NCBI GenBank assembly: GCA_007258455.2
Contig: VDFB02358134.1
Span: 215,249,565 to 215,313,564 of the forward strand
Direction of reading: 5' to 3'
Length of the DNA stretch: 64,000 bases
From: Sequoia sempervirens
Lineage: Eukaryota; Streptophyta; Pinopsida; Cupressales; Cupressaceae
Shown here: positions 24,232-34,578 of the stretch, in pieces
How the letters are laid out: the number at the start of each line of letters is the position of its first letter
Position numbering within the stretch: position 1 is the stretch's first letter
Translations under genes and position numbers: made by a program
The notes under the pieces: generated by a model
The model's input: the letters and a program-made list of their open reading frames with translations, nothing else
The model's database searches: none
Told to the model about the DNA's origin: nothing

Positions 24232-25416
24232 ACCTTTATCAAAAAAGCATCTGGATTTGTCATCCTAGGTGATACCTTATACCGTAGAAGCATAGAGGGT
24301 ACCTTACTACGTTGTCTAAATGTTGAGGAGGCATTAACCGCTCTAACCGAGGTTCATAACGGTATCTATGGCTCACACTCAAGTGGAATGACCATTGCCA
24401 AGAAACTGCTAAGGCTAGGGTATTACTGGCCCACGATGGAGCGAGAAGCACATGATCATGCTAAAAGGTGTTTACAATGTCAGTAGCATGGGGACCTCAT
24501 CCATGCTCCAGCTCAAGAGCTTCACCCGATTATCACACCATGGCCCTTTTCGCAGTGGGGACTTGACCTCATTGGAAAAATCTCACCCACCTCATCCAAT
24601 GGCCACAAATTCATTATAACTACAACTGAGTACTTCACAAAGTGGGTGGAAGCCATACCCATGACCTATATCACTGGGAAGCAAATCTCAAAATTCATCC
24701 TGAACTATCTCATCTGTCATTATGGTGTCCCACAAGCCATTATCTCAGATAATGGGGCACCCTTCAAGAACTAGGAGGTTCGCGACTTGTGCAAGAAATT
24801 CAAAATCCAGCATCGCTTCTCCACCCCGTATTATCCCCAAGGCAATGGCCAAGTAGAAGCCACGAACAAAACCATTCTCAAAATCCTCAAGAAAATAGTC
24901 AATGACACAGGTCATGACTGGCACTTGCAGCTTAATCCCGCCATCTGGGCTTATCAAACCAGCATTCACACACCCACTGGTGCCACTCCCTTCTCCTTGG
25001 TCTACAGATCAGAAGCTGTACTCCCCATTGAGATCGAGCTCCCATCCCTCAGAATATCACTGCAAAATCTCATCACTGATGAAGAATATCGGGTTTCAAG
25101 ATTAAACGAGCTGGATTTACTAGATGAGAGAAGGATCGATGCTTTGAATCACTTGCAAGTCTACCAAAATAGACTCAAATGAAGCTACAACAAGAGGATC
25201 AGAAGCAGGACTTTCCAAGTCAAAGAATTGGTCTTAAAAGAAAATCAGAAGAATGTCCCAAATCCTAGCAGCAAAGGCAAGTTCGAACCCAATTGGTTAG
25301 GGCCTTTCATCATCACAACAAGCTATAAATCAGGGGCATATCAGTTATCATCACCCGAAGGGGAACCTCTGTAGGAGCCCATGAATAGCTCCCATCTCAA
25401 AAAGTTTTATGCCTAA
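24232..25416 (+). pseudogene. Integrase domain of A
   Basis: HHCC finger from VHNGIYGSH to CLQCQ (about 24350-24483). The catalytic core has GLDLIG, ISDNGAPF and GQVEATN (D, D, E). A C-terminal WLGPF block lies at about 25290 and the frame ends KKFYA at 25416. Stops at 24484, 24772, 25180 and 25372. It would insert the cDNA with a 5-bp target duplication, in agreement with GGTCC. Confidence 0.9.
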
Positions 25417-27941
25417 TTCTTCCGGTATAGAACCAAAAATCCAAAAAATCAGAAAAAGTCCTGAAAAAATGGTTACTTCGGCGAAAACCTGGCAAACAGG
25501 CATCTTGGTAACAACAAAAAAAAGCAAAAAAGAAAAAAATCCAAAAAAAATCAGAAAAAGGATCAAAAAAATCGTCCTCTAGTGAAAACCACTTCGGTGG
25601 CACTTTGGGCAAGTACCTCGGTGAAAACCTGACAAACAGGTGCCTTGTGTAAATAAGCACTTTCCATCCACCAGGACCTTTACAGCTTGTTCGTCATTAT
25701 CCCTCCATTTCGCTTCCATCATCCGTCCATCTCATATCCATTCACCACTCATCCACTCACATTTGCACCATAGCTTGGTCCTGTGTTCGTATCATGATCC
25801 CTCCTAGTACTACTCGACCCATTCTCAAGGTTAGTTTGTCCTGCCTTTATCGGGGTAGTCTATTGCATCACGCTGGGGGCACGTTCTCATCGGATCGGAT
25901 TCATGTATGGTCTTAAAGTCCTCAAAATCAGAAAATCCAAAAACATTAGAAATTCATGCAAAAATCCAAAAACATCAGAAAATCAGAAAATCCAAAAACA
26001 TCAGAAAATCAAAAAATCCAAAACATCCAAAACATATCAAAATCCAAAAAATAGGTCAAAAAGTCATTCAAAAATCCAAAAACAAGGTCTTCTTGTCAAC
26101 TACGTTGTCTAAGCTTGAACATAGGCAAGGTTGATCTTTGATCATCCCCCGAGACATTTAGGTCAGTCCTATAGGAGTCCATCATAATAAACTAACATCT
26201 CATCATGTATATCATCATCTATAAATCGGTCAAGTCGTCAATGAACTACGTGGTCTCTACGTATAACGTAGGCAAGGCTAATCTATCGATAAGCCCCTGA
26301 GGCCCCTAGGATAGGTCTTTAGGTTAGTCTCTGGTCAAAATCTCAGAAAATCCAAAAACATTGGAAAACATAAAATCAAAACATTTGTAAAACCTTGAAA
26401 AAATACCAAAACAGCCTCAAAACATTGCAAAAACATCAAAAACATCCAAATATTTGAAAAAATCCATCCGCCTCTCTCGCTTGCACCCACAATAAACACC
26501 ATTCATAATAAACTGATCGTCATCCTCAACCTTTGGTGAAACAGTTAGAAACAAGTCTAGCAGGTTAAAAGTAAATCTCAAAAGCATCAAGTCTCAAGTC
26601 TAAGTTAGTACGTAAACAAGTTGGTCAAGTCTTTGTGTCAATAGTCCATCATCCAAATAGTCCCATATCAATCATCTGATAACATCATGTCATAGGATGA
26701 ATCCTTCCTACAAGGGGGCATTATTTATCAGAAAGAGCATTTTGGATAAACGAAATGACGTGCCGCCATCCACTAACATGTCCTAGGATGTATCCTTCCT
26801 ACCATGGGCATTATCTTTTGGCAATAAGTTTTGGTTCTTATCCTATCAAAACACATTCCCTTTTGGTTAGCGGTATTGAAGAGCATCAAATTGTTTGTGT
26901 ACTTGGTCTTTTTCTTTGACTTATCTTATTGCGCTCAGTCCAAGGACCTCTCGATGATATCCGAATGAAGGATTTAGAGAGATAGGAATGGGGCAACGAT
27001 CATTATCTTTTGTCTGCTGTGCTTGTTGGACGTTCTTGTAAAATAACTTGGTGAATACTTGCTTTGTTAGATATGTATGGAGGATGTTTCAGATAGCTTG
27101 TTGACTATTGCATTGATTGGTTATACCTTTCCATGTTTTGGTCTGAGATGTTTGAGAATTCTAAAGTGCATCCTAGCAAGGTTTCCGTATGTCAGGTGTG
27201 AACAAGAATACTCCTATCTATTTTTTGAGTCAAAGTCCATCAAACTAAGTACAACACCATCCTGGTCCTTTATACCTTGATGCATCGTACTTAGGCGTGT
27301 TATCAAACATAAAGTAAGTGACCCTTTTAAAATCCCAATCCTTGATAAGCAAATCATCCATCTATCATCATCATTTCTCATCATCATTTCTCATCATCAT
27401 CTCTCATAATGTTGGCTTGTTGGATCCTCTTGTCATTTCATTTCTGTGCTAACATCATCATCACCAATGCATCCATCATGCATCCATCCTGCATCTAGAA
27501 AACTATCAGCATACCACATATCATTCATATCATACATAATAGGAAACATCGATCATTTCACATGCATTGCATTTGCATCATCATCATAATATAGATCTGT
27601 TAGTCTAAGCATCTCATAAATCATCCATTGCATATCACAGCATATCACATCATCAACCTCATCCATCTCATATCATATCATCATTTAAGTTGTTTAGGAT
27701 AATACAGATTTGTTATTCTAAGCATCTTAAAATCATCTCATTTGCATCGTCATCCATAACCATCCATTTTGAACCTCTTTATCGTGAGATCGACCCTCAA
27801 ATCCAATCTTTTCGCTCGATCTCTCCAGGGGGCAATGTACCAGTGTACTTTCCGCTGGGGCATCTGAAAAATAAAAATAAAAATTTAATTTCGATCGTGG
27901 CAAGTTTATTCTTTGAACCAACGCAACAAGTACATTGCTTC
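25417..27941 (+). other. 3' untranslated region of element A
   Basis: 2.5 kb without a gene. It holds two copies of an ACCTG(G/A)CAAACAGG hairpin motif (about 25487-25500 and 25627-25640) that is also present in G, an AAAATCCAAAAACATCAG-type low-complexity array (25910-26090), a TCATCATCATTTC microsatellite (27360-27420), and many CATCAT stretches to 27720. The open frames here follow base composition and have no family features. Confidence 0.7.
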
Positions 27942-27955
27942 AAAGAGGGGCAAAA
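27942..27955 (+). other. Polypurine tract of element A
   Basis: AAAGAGGGGCAAAA immediately before the 3' LTR. It primes plus-strand synthesis. Confidence 0.9.
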
Positions 27956-28913
27956 TGTAGACATGCAAAATTTACATTCTGCATTTGATCGAGTTCATTC
28001 ATCAACTGAACTAGATGTTGCATTAGATCCATTCATCACCTTCATCCATTCATTTAAATAATCTCATTGCCTAAGGTTATTTATTTAAAATCAAATGAGC
28101 ATTATCATCAATCTTTTAATAATAAATCAAAAAGCCATTTAAATCAAATCCTAAATCATATTCCATCATTTTTTGATTTAATTAAATCAATTATCAAAGT
28201 CTTGAAAGTCAAATCATCTAATCAGCATTAAATCAGCATAATCATCATCTAACCTTAATTAAATGTTAATCCCATCCCACTTGCATTATCTAGATATCTC
28301 CACTTGCACAATAAATCAATTTTATTGATTTATTAAAACCTCATTTTCCCTCAACATGACAAGTCAAACATGGCATTTATTGCTGTTTTTCTTGTCCCCC
28401 TCTCAAAATTTATTGCAAATTTGAATTCAAATTCTCCCTCTCATGGGAACATTTCCCTAATCTTGCACAACCATTGACCACTCACCACTTAACAAGTGTC
28501 ATCTTCTCATTTGAGGATCTTTAGTCCTACATTCACCATCTTGGCCAATCTCTCATCAAGAAAATCTATAAAATAGGGCCTTCATTCTCATTCAAGGATC
28601 CACAATTTTATGCAAGGTTACTCTCTTCATTTGAGATTTGATCTTGTCCATTTTACTCCATCATCTCCATTTGCATTTTATCATCTTGAGCTTTGATCAA
28701 GGATTGGGAAAGGGTCACTAGCACATGTGACACCAATCCAACTATGGAATAGGTAGCTTGCTTTTGTTTTCATAATGCTTTAGTCTTTCTATTATCATTT
28801 GTTGCATTTGGAAGCATTTACAAGGTATTTCATAGAGGCATTTTAATAGAGTTTGCATAACAGTAACCCATGCTTGAAGTTTAGTTGTTTGCAGATTTTA
28901 ATGGATGCCTACA
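27956..28913 (+). repeat. 3' LTR of element A
   Basis: 958 bp, same length as the 5' LTR, about 15 substitutions. TATAAAATA at 28567-28575. Confidence 0.95.
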
Positions 28914-28918
28914 GGTCC
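28914..28918 (+). repeat. Target site duplication of A, right
   Basis: GGTCC, identical to 12115-12119. Confidence 0.95.
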
Positions 28919-30501
28919 AAATCTGAGAAAGACACATCTTGAAGAGGACCAAAGAGTGACGAGACTGACATTGTTTTGACTAATATGTTTTGGCAAGTTG
29001 ACTGATGTTGACTGTATGATTGATTGGACTGTGTTGTCTAATTTTGACCAATTTTGACATTGACGTTTCAAATGACTATCTTGTGTCTAAGTTTGACTAT
29101 GTTTGACTTATTTGACTGATGTGGCAATTGTGACAAATGCCATGATTTTATTTGGGCCAACCTAAAAGGACTGACCTAATGTCTCGGGGACTCATCGACT
29201 GATGGCCTTGCCTATGTAGCAAATGCGCAGAGACAACGTAGTTCGACAATGACATGGACTGACTGACATGACTAACTTTGACTCCATTTTTAAGATTTTG
29301 ACATTGATTTGGATGTTTTTGTGTTTTTCTTCAGGACATTTTATGATTTTTCGGTCTTTCTTTAAGACATTTTATGATGTTTTTGTCTTTTTTTAGGACA
29401 TTTTATGATGTTTTGGGTCTTTCTTAAGGACTTTTTTGATGTTTTTGTATTTTTTGTATGGTTTAAGATTTTTTTTGGATTTTGATGTTTAAGAGGATCA
29501 TGACAAATGCATATGACTGATGCCTACACATGAGAATCCAAGGACAAACATGATTGTGCCCCTAGTCAAGCTGAATACCAATTGACAGGTGATGACAACG
29601 TTGTTTGACGTGGGAAGGATGCATCCCAAAACAACATGAGGACGATGCTGATAATGTGACAAAAGTATGGAGGTCTACAGTCGAGCCAGGAATGCAGTCA
29701 AGTAAAATTTTGGATAATGTGCTTGTATGGATTAGAATCGTTGCATTTGGAATGACTTGGTTAGGACTAGATGGGATGATGATTATCCTTAGACCGTTTG
29801 ACAAGGGAAAGCCAAGATAGGTGACAGACATGAAAGGATGAGAGACATGAGACTAAGGGAATTGTCATATGATTTTCAAGGACTATGTCATATAAGGACA
29901 ATAAGACTATGACGGTCAATGACACGACGTTTCGTGAATTGTGTATGACTGAAGGATAGACATGTTAAGAGTTTTCCCAAAGCATGATTTATGTGTGCTA
30001 GTTTTATGTCAAGATCGAGGTAAGTGGGAAAAATGTATGGAAATGATAGGGCTTAGATGGACATAAATGTCATGAGGAAGGTATGGGAAATGAGACGACT
30101 TGCCCCCAAGTGGAAAATTCCACATAGACGATTTATTTTACACATGATGCCTGTTTGCCAAATTTTCATCACGGTACTTATCCAAGGCGCCTATCTGCCA
30201 AGTTTTCACCATTGGATGAAATTTTTCTCTTTACTATTTTCTTGACTTTTTGATTTTTTTGGTGTCACCAAGATGCCTGTTTGCCAGGTTTTCATTAGGG
30301 TGACGATTTTTTGATTTTTGATTTTATTTTTGTATTTCTGATTTTGTAGATAGCCTGGATGCTTTAAATGACCACTGACTGTTCTAAATCCACTGATAGT
30401 GCCGATGTAGAGACTGGTGCCATGATATGCCAATAATGACCTTGTTGAAGGAGTTGTCTTGTCAAGATCATAGCGCTTGTATACAACTGATTGATGTCAT
30501 T
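28919..30501 (-). other. 3' untranslated region of G, part right of A
   Basis: Non-coding. Contains a dense set of TTGAC motifs (28975-29310), a short minisatellite (29333-29455) and, on the minus strand, hairpin-like GCAAACAGG motifs (30145-30293) shared with the A 3' region. Homology to A resumes right after G's gag-like frame, so everything corresponding to protease and pol is absent. Confidence 0.65.
29333..29455 (-). repeat. Minisatellite, about 37-bp unit
   Basis: About three to four imperfect copies of a unit containing GGACATTTTATGATGTTTT followed by GTCTTTCTT. Confidence 0.6.
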
Positions 30502-32829
30502 CTAATCCTTTCTGATACTAGAGTTGGCCTTATCAAAATATGCACATCGCAATAGAGTGCCATGAGAGTCCTTGTGGTAAAGAGTTGCTTCCATGATGTG
30601 ACAGATTTGTGACGTGGGATTTTTAGACTTTAGGCGAGATGTAGGATTATGACAGAGGATGGTAGACGTGGTAAGGTTGTTTGGACGTTTGGATGAATGA
30701 CTTTTTATTTTCCAAACTTGGGATGGTGGATGATGGATTTTGGAGGGATGGTGTTTAGAACCAACTGTTTTAGATGCCTTGTTTGATGACCATTTTGAAG
30801 GAGGTGGACATTTGTTGTATGTGGGAGTCCTTTTGTCTTCTGGCTCCACATTGTGATTGACTTTTGTATTTGACTTGGTGTCTTTGTTTGATCCATCTTT
30901 CTTTGGGATCCATTTTAATTTCATTTTTCCACTTGTCCTTTTGTTTGATTCAATGGCCTTTGACATTTGATTTTGATCTTTTGACTTGTAAGACGTTTGT
31001 TTTTGTTGGTCCCAAAGAGGAGGTTGATTCATGATAGAATGATGGTTTATGGTGTGGGTGGACGGGGTGTTGGTAGCAATCTTATGACAAGGATTTCTCA
31101 TGGATTCCATTTTGACGTTTGTATCTCACAAATTTTCCCCCAGTATCGAGGAGGTACCACTGACATTGTTTGATTTTCTGTCTAAGGAATAACCAAGACC
31201 TTGATGTCTGTAATTTTCCTGAAGTTGTATTGGTTCTAGAATTCCTTGCTCGTGTATGCCTAGTCCTTTGCCTTGATATTGCATGCTTTGAAAGATTTTG
31301 TCGGAAATGGGGTAGTTGTTGTTTTGAAAGCAAGCTGCTAACCCATCATTAGGTATCTAGATACTGTCACTTGTAATATTTTCGTCTACAAGAAAGCTTG
31401 CTTTGACAAAGATAGATGACCCTAGTTGATAAAATGTTTTAGCTTCATTGTCATGTTGGACATATTCTTGACTGATATCTTTGGTCTGATCATGTGACAT
31501 ATCAGGTTCAGATGATTCTATTGGTGCTTCCAAGGCAATGCCGAAGCCATCATTATGTTTAGTGTCATAGAGTCCAATGATTTTAGCTATAACTTGATCA
31601 TATGCAAGCATGTCCCTAGTGGAAGATTCTTGTTTTGGAGGAATATCATCTATGTGTCCCATGGAGGCAAGTGTCTCATCATGGGAAGTGTCAATGGTCA
31701 AGGCCTTTGTAAGGTTGGAAAGTGTTTGATCATGAATGGCGTAAAGGTCAACGAGTGGATCATTTTGGACTTCTTGGTCAATGGTAGGGTCTTGATCGAA
31801 GATGGTGTTGTCATACATTATATAGTCAGAAATAGAATCATTGTCAAGGAGAGGTGTGTTCTAGATGTCATTATTGTCTTGAAGGACTTCATGGATGGAC
31901 TGAAAGATAGGGTCATGGGATGAACTACCTTGTTCTTGACATGAGGGTGACATTATAAGTTCCTACTTTGGACTTTCATTTTGACATGTATCCTCAAGTT
32001 TATTAAATGGGATTTGACTTTGGACTATGATAGAATTTTCATGACTAGATGTGGCTTGTGAGGGGGTGACTTGAAAAGGATTAATGACCAAAGGACTAGG
32101 ATAGGACGTGGGAACTTGGACTGGACTAGTATATGAAGGACTAGGATAGGACACGGGGACTTGGACTAGACTAGCATGTGAAGGACAAGGGTATGACATG
32201 GATACTTGGACTGGATATGACATGGAGTCTTGGATTGGATTAGGATGTGATAGTATAGGATGTGACATGGGGACTTCAACCGGATATGCCATGGAGTCTT
32301 GGACTAGATTAGTGTAAGGTTGACTAAAATAGGACGTGGAGACTTGGACTGGATTGATATGGTATGATGTGGGGACTTGACATGAGTTGATAGATAGTTG
32401 ATAAGGCATGTAGACTTGGATGGGATTGATAGGTGAAGGGTCAGAATATGACATGGAGGTTTGGAAAGGACTAGTGGATAGTTGGCTTCCCTTGTCAATG
32501 TTAGGATAAGGGTGATAAGTGGATGTTTGTTGCGAATTACTGGTAGGATTTATGTCAAGCAACTGGTGATGGTGAGGGTAGACGGATGGAGGTGGAAAAG
32601 TATTTATGTCAAAGCCTTGTGGTAACTTAGCCCCTTCGTCCAAAAGCATGGCTAGATACCTTTGAGGGTCACGTAAGATTGATTTTTCTACAAAGGAGAC
32701 TATATCAGGATTTTGTGTTGTAGCTTCTAAGTCTTTTGCATATACTCGTCTATTTTGGTCTCTTTGTATGAATGGTTCATAAGGATTTTGTGATGAAGAT
32801 GGCATGTTCATGGAAGATTGAATGTTCAT
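30502..32829 (-). pseudogene. Gag-like polyprotein of element G, degraded, no pol
   Basis: The ATG at 32829 (MNIQSSMNMPSSSQ) starts one frame of about 775 codons to 30502, broken only by stops (TAG at 31963, one near 31858, one at 31357, one near 31125). The N-terminal part has DEGAKLPQGFDINTFPPPS, matching A's GAKLPLDFD block. Then come a Pro/Tyr/Ser peptide repeat (32080-32480), an acidic Asp/His/Gln domain similar in style to B's, and a basic Lys/Ser/Asn-rich C-terminal domain. No capsid, zinc knuckle or enzyme is seen. B and G share the plan but not much sequence. A role in packaging G RNA into particles of an autonomous relative is inference. Confidence 0.65.
32070..32480 (-). repeat. 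Coding tandem repeat of a (N)P(V/I)QVPxSYP peptide
   Basis: About ten imperfect units, many near 51 bp, encoding variants of PVQVPTSYPSPS. In-frame length changes keep the phase. The repeat predicts an extended disordered segment. Confidence 0.7.
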
Positions 32830-34452
32830 ATTGTGAAATGGGTTGGAAAAATTCCACTATTGGTTTGTGTCATGAGTGTTATTATCAATGTTGGGATTGA
32901 AATCTTGTCCAAAGTTTTCCATTTGTCGTTGTTGTCTTTGAAGCCTAGTCTCAACTGTAAAAGGGATTTTCTCAAATGAGGACGATGAGAATGACAAGTA
33001 AATGCAAGGATGCAACTAGCCTATGTTTTTGTATTTTCATTAAAAGATAACAATGCAAGACTATGTTTTTGGATTTTTGACAATAAGGGATGCAATATGA
33101 CAATGTTGTCTAAAGAAAATGACTAATTCCAAAGGAAAATGAAGACTAAGATGACAAGTTATGTCACTAACTTTTTTTTGTATTTTTGGAATAAAGGATG
33201 ACAATGCAAGATGATGATGACATTTTCCTAAGGAAATGATTAATGCAAGATGACAAGATGATCAAAGCCAATATGAGGACTAAGATGATGATGTTTGACT
33301 AAGGACTTAATGTTATAAATGCCAAGTCTAGGTTCAAAATGATGACTAAGATGAACAATGCAAAGTCTAAGTTCAAAATGGGGACTGAGTTTTTTTTTTT
33401 GATGTTTTGTTGAAAAGTCTGAGTTGTCTAAGGTCAATTGTTTGTGTCCAGATTTGTGAATGTTGTGTATATTGTTTGAAAATCTAGAAAACACTTGACA
33501 AGCACGATGTTTTGGTGTAAGCAAGCACACATGAGACAAGTACAATCCTAAAAGGCCAATAGGCCAAGGGTTTGTATACTTGGTATAGCCTACTGATATA
33601 CCTCAGATTGGTGATAAACACCTTTCCTTCTCGAGAGCGGATAGCTTAGAATTTTGGTGGCATTGGCTCCCCTCCATGGCTCATTAATGTCATTCAAGCA
33701 CACCAAATTAAAATTCTTGGGTAGTGACTTCCCAAGAACTGCTATCTCTACTCAAGGGGATCAGTAGTGAGTGTCTTCGGGCATGATACTGTACCCTGCA
33801 CTATACCAAGCAATGACCAAAGAATGGTTGGACACTAAAACAAGAGTTGTTTAATTCAGGCATTCCGTCTGTAGGGCATGATCCATGTGTTGAGAGTCCC
33901 CTTTCGGATCCATCTCGTCGGAACCATACGCGTGATTCTTGGGATTTCCCCAAGAATCCACTTTTATATACCGGCTGGAAGTCCCTCGGTGTCAGGGTGC
34001 TACCGGTCTGAGTTGTCCTGGGGTGAGTACTTTTTCCCACCAGAATAGGCCCAAATTCTAGAGTTAGTAACCATTTCTCTTACACCCAAGATCGCCTGAA
34101 AGCGCAAGGGGAGAGGATACTCCAATATACCAAGTCGTGAAGGTAAAGACAGATAAAAATGGGTCTGGTTTTCTGATCACCGAGTTTTCACAAGGTGAGA
34201 GCATACTCACCTACCATTTTGCAAACACACTCAGACATAGTAGAAAGACAAGTTCATTTTAATTGCACCAAAGGAAATGTGTATTATACTAAAAAAAAAG
34301 ACAAACACATTGTTTTGATGTTTAGTCTTTGACGTTCGAACCTGCAAAACCACAAATTAGGAGTTTGAATTTATGTCTTTGACTATCGATATGCAAAAAT
34401 AGTTAGATGCATCATTTTTGTCCACTTCATCCAATGTGTCCTTTGAAGAGTT
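32830..34452 (-). other. Truncated leader of element G
   Basis: Non-coding. Collinear with A about 14945-17200 in reverse orientation. A TGGTTTTGCAG splice-acceptor-like site sits near 34341. The leader stops at 34452 next to the outer end of C's 3' LTR, so G's 5' LTR, PBS and the first part of the leader were deleted. Confidence 0.7.
33880..34040 (-). other. Conserved structured leader block, copy in G
   Basis: Same three hairpins in minus orientation with different bases. CCCT (33983-33986) and AGGG (33994-33997). GATTCTTGGG (33934-33943) and CCCAAGAATC (33949-33958), a perfect 10-bp stem. GAGA (33892-33895) and TCTC (33913-33916) flanking the same apical sequence as in A. A TATATAAAAG sequence lies between the first two. 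Confidence 0.65.
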
Positions 34453-34463
34453 ATAGGGTTTCA
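34453..34463 (-). repeat. Outer remnant of C 3' LTR
   Basis: TGAAACCCTAT on the minus strand, matching TGAGACCCTAT at the start of the C 5' LTR (59025 downward). All that is left between C's polypurine tract and the G truncation. Confidence 0.7.
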
Positions 34464-34475
34464 CCTACCCCCCAA
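34464..34475 (-). other. Polypurine tract of element C
   Basis: TTGGGGGGTAGG on the minus strand, directly before the LTR start TGAAACC. The same tract and junction occur in C2 at 59026-59037. Confidence 0.8.
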
Positions 34476-34578
34476 TCTATCACATTTTAAAATTACATTT
34501 TGTCATTTTCCCTATTTTGTCCTCTACTAACGACACTGTAGCACTTTTGTCTTTTATCTGATTGTTGTTTTACTGTAG

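Larger units (their letters stand above)
21607..25416 (+). pseudogene. pol: pol of element A: RT, two RNase H domains, integrase
   Basis: A single frame runs from at least 21607 to the natural TAA at 25414, broken only by stops: 21814, 22414, 22423, 23089, 23833, 23986, 24229, 24484, 24772, 25180, 25372. There is no frameshift in 3.8 kb. Domain details are in the following entries. Most stops are TAG or TGA where relatives have Gln or Arg. Confidence 0.9.
12120..28913 (+). mobile_element. Element A: complete Tat-type Ty3/gypsy retrotransposon
   Basis: 16,794 bp with equal-length LTRs (958 bp each), PBS, 4.1-kb leader, gag, protease, RT, RNase H, archaeal-type RNase H, integrase, 2.5-kb 3' region and polypurine tract, flanked by GGTCC. 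The order RT, RNase H, second RNase H, integrase is the usual Tat order. It is structurally complete but carries stops and frameshifts. The two LTRs differ at about 15 sites (1.6%), making it the youngest dated insertion here. Confidence 0.95.
10059..34452 (-). mobile_element. Element G: non-autonomous A-type element, 5'-truncated, host of A
   Basis: Minus strand: leader (34452-32830), one gag-like frame (32829-30502), long 3' region (30501-28914 and 12119-11271), polypurine tract, 3' LTR. Removing A leaves about 7.6 kb. The 5' LTR, PBS and first part of the leader are missing. G sits inside C's 3' LTR after ATCAA (10054-10058). The leader, polypurine tract and 3' region match A, but there is no protease or pol. 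Confidence 0.75.

Noticed and set aside
25903..26134. Lys/Asn/Ser-rich overlapping ORFs
   Set aside because: Translations of an AAAATCC low-complexity array in two frames.
27340..27720. CATCAT-rich stretch as a CRISPR-like or regulatory array
   Set aside because: Simple-sequence repeat without regular spacers or constant repeat unit.
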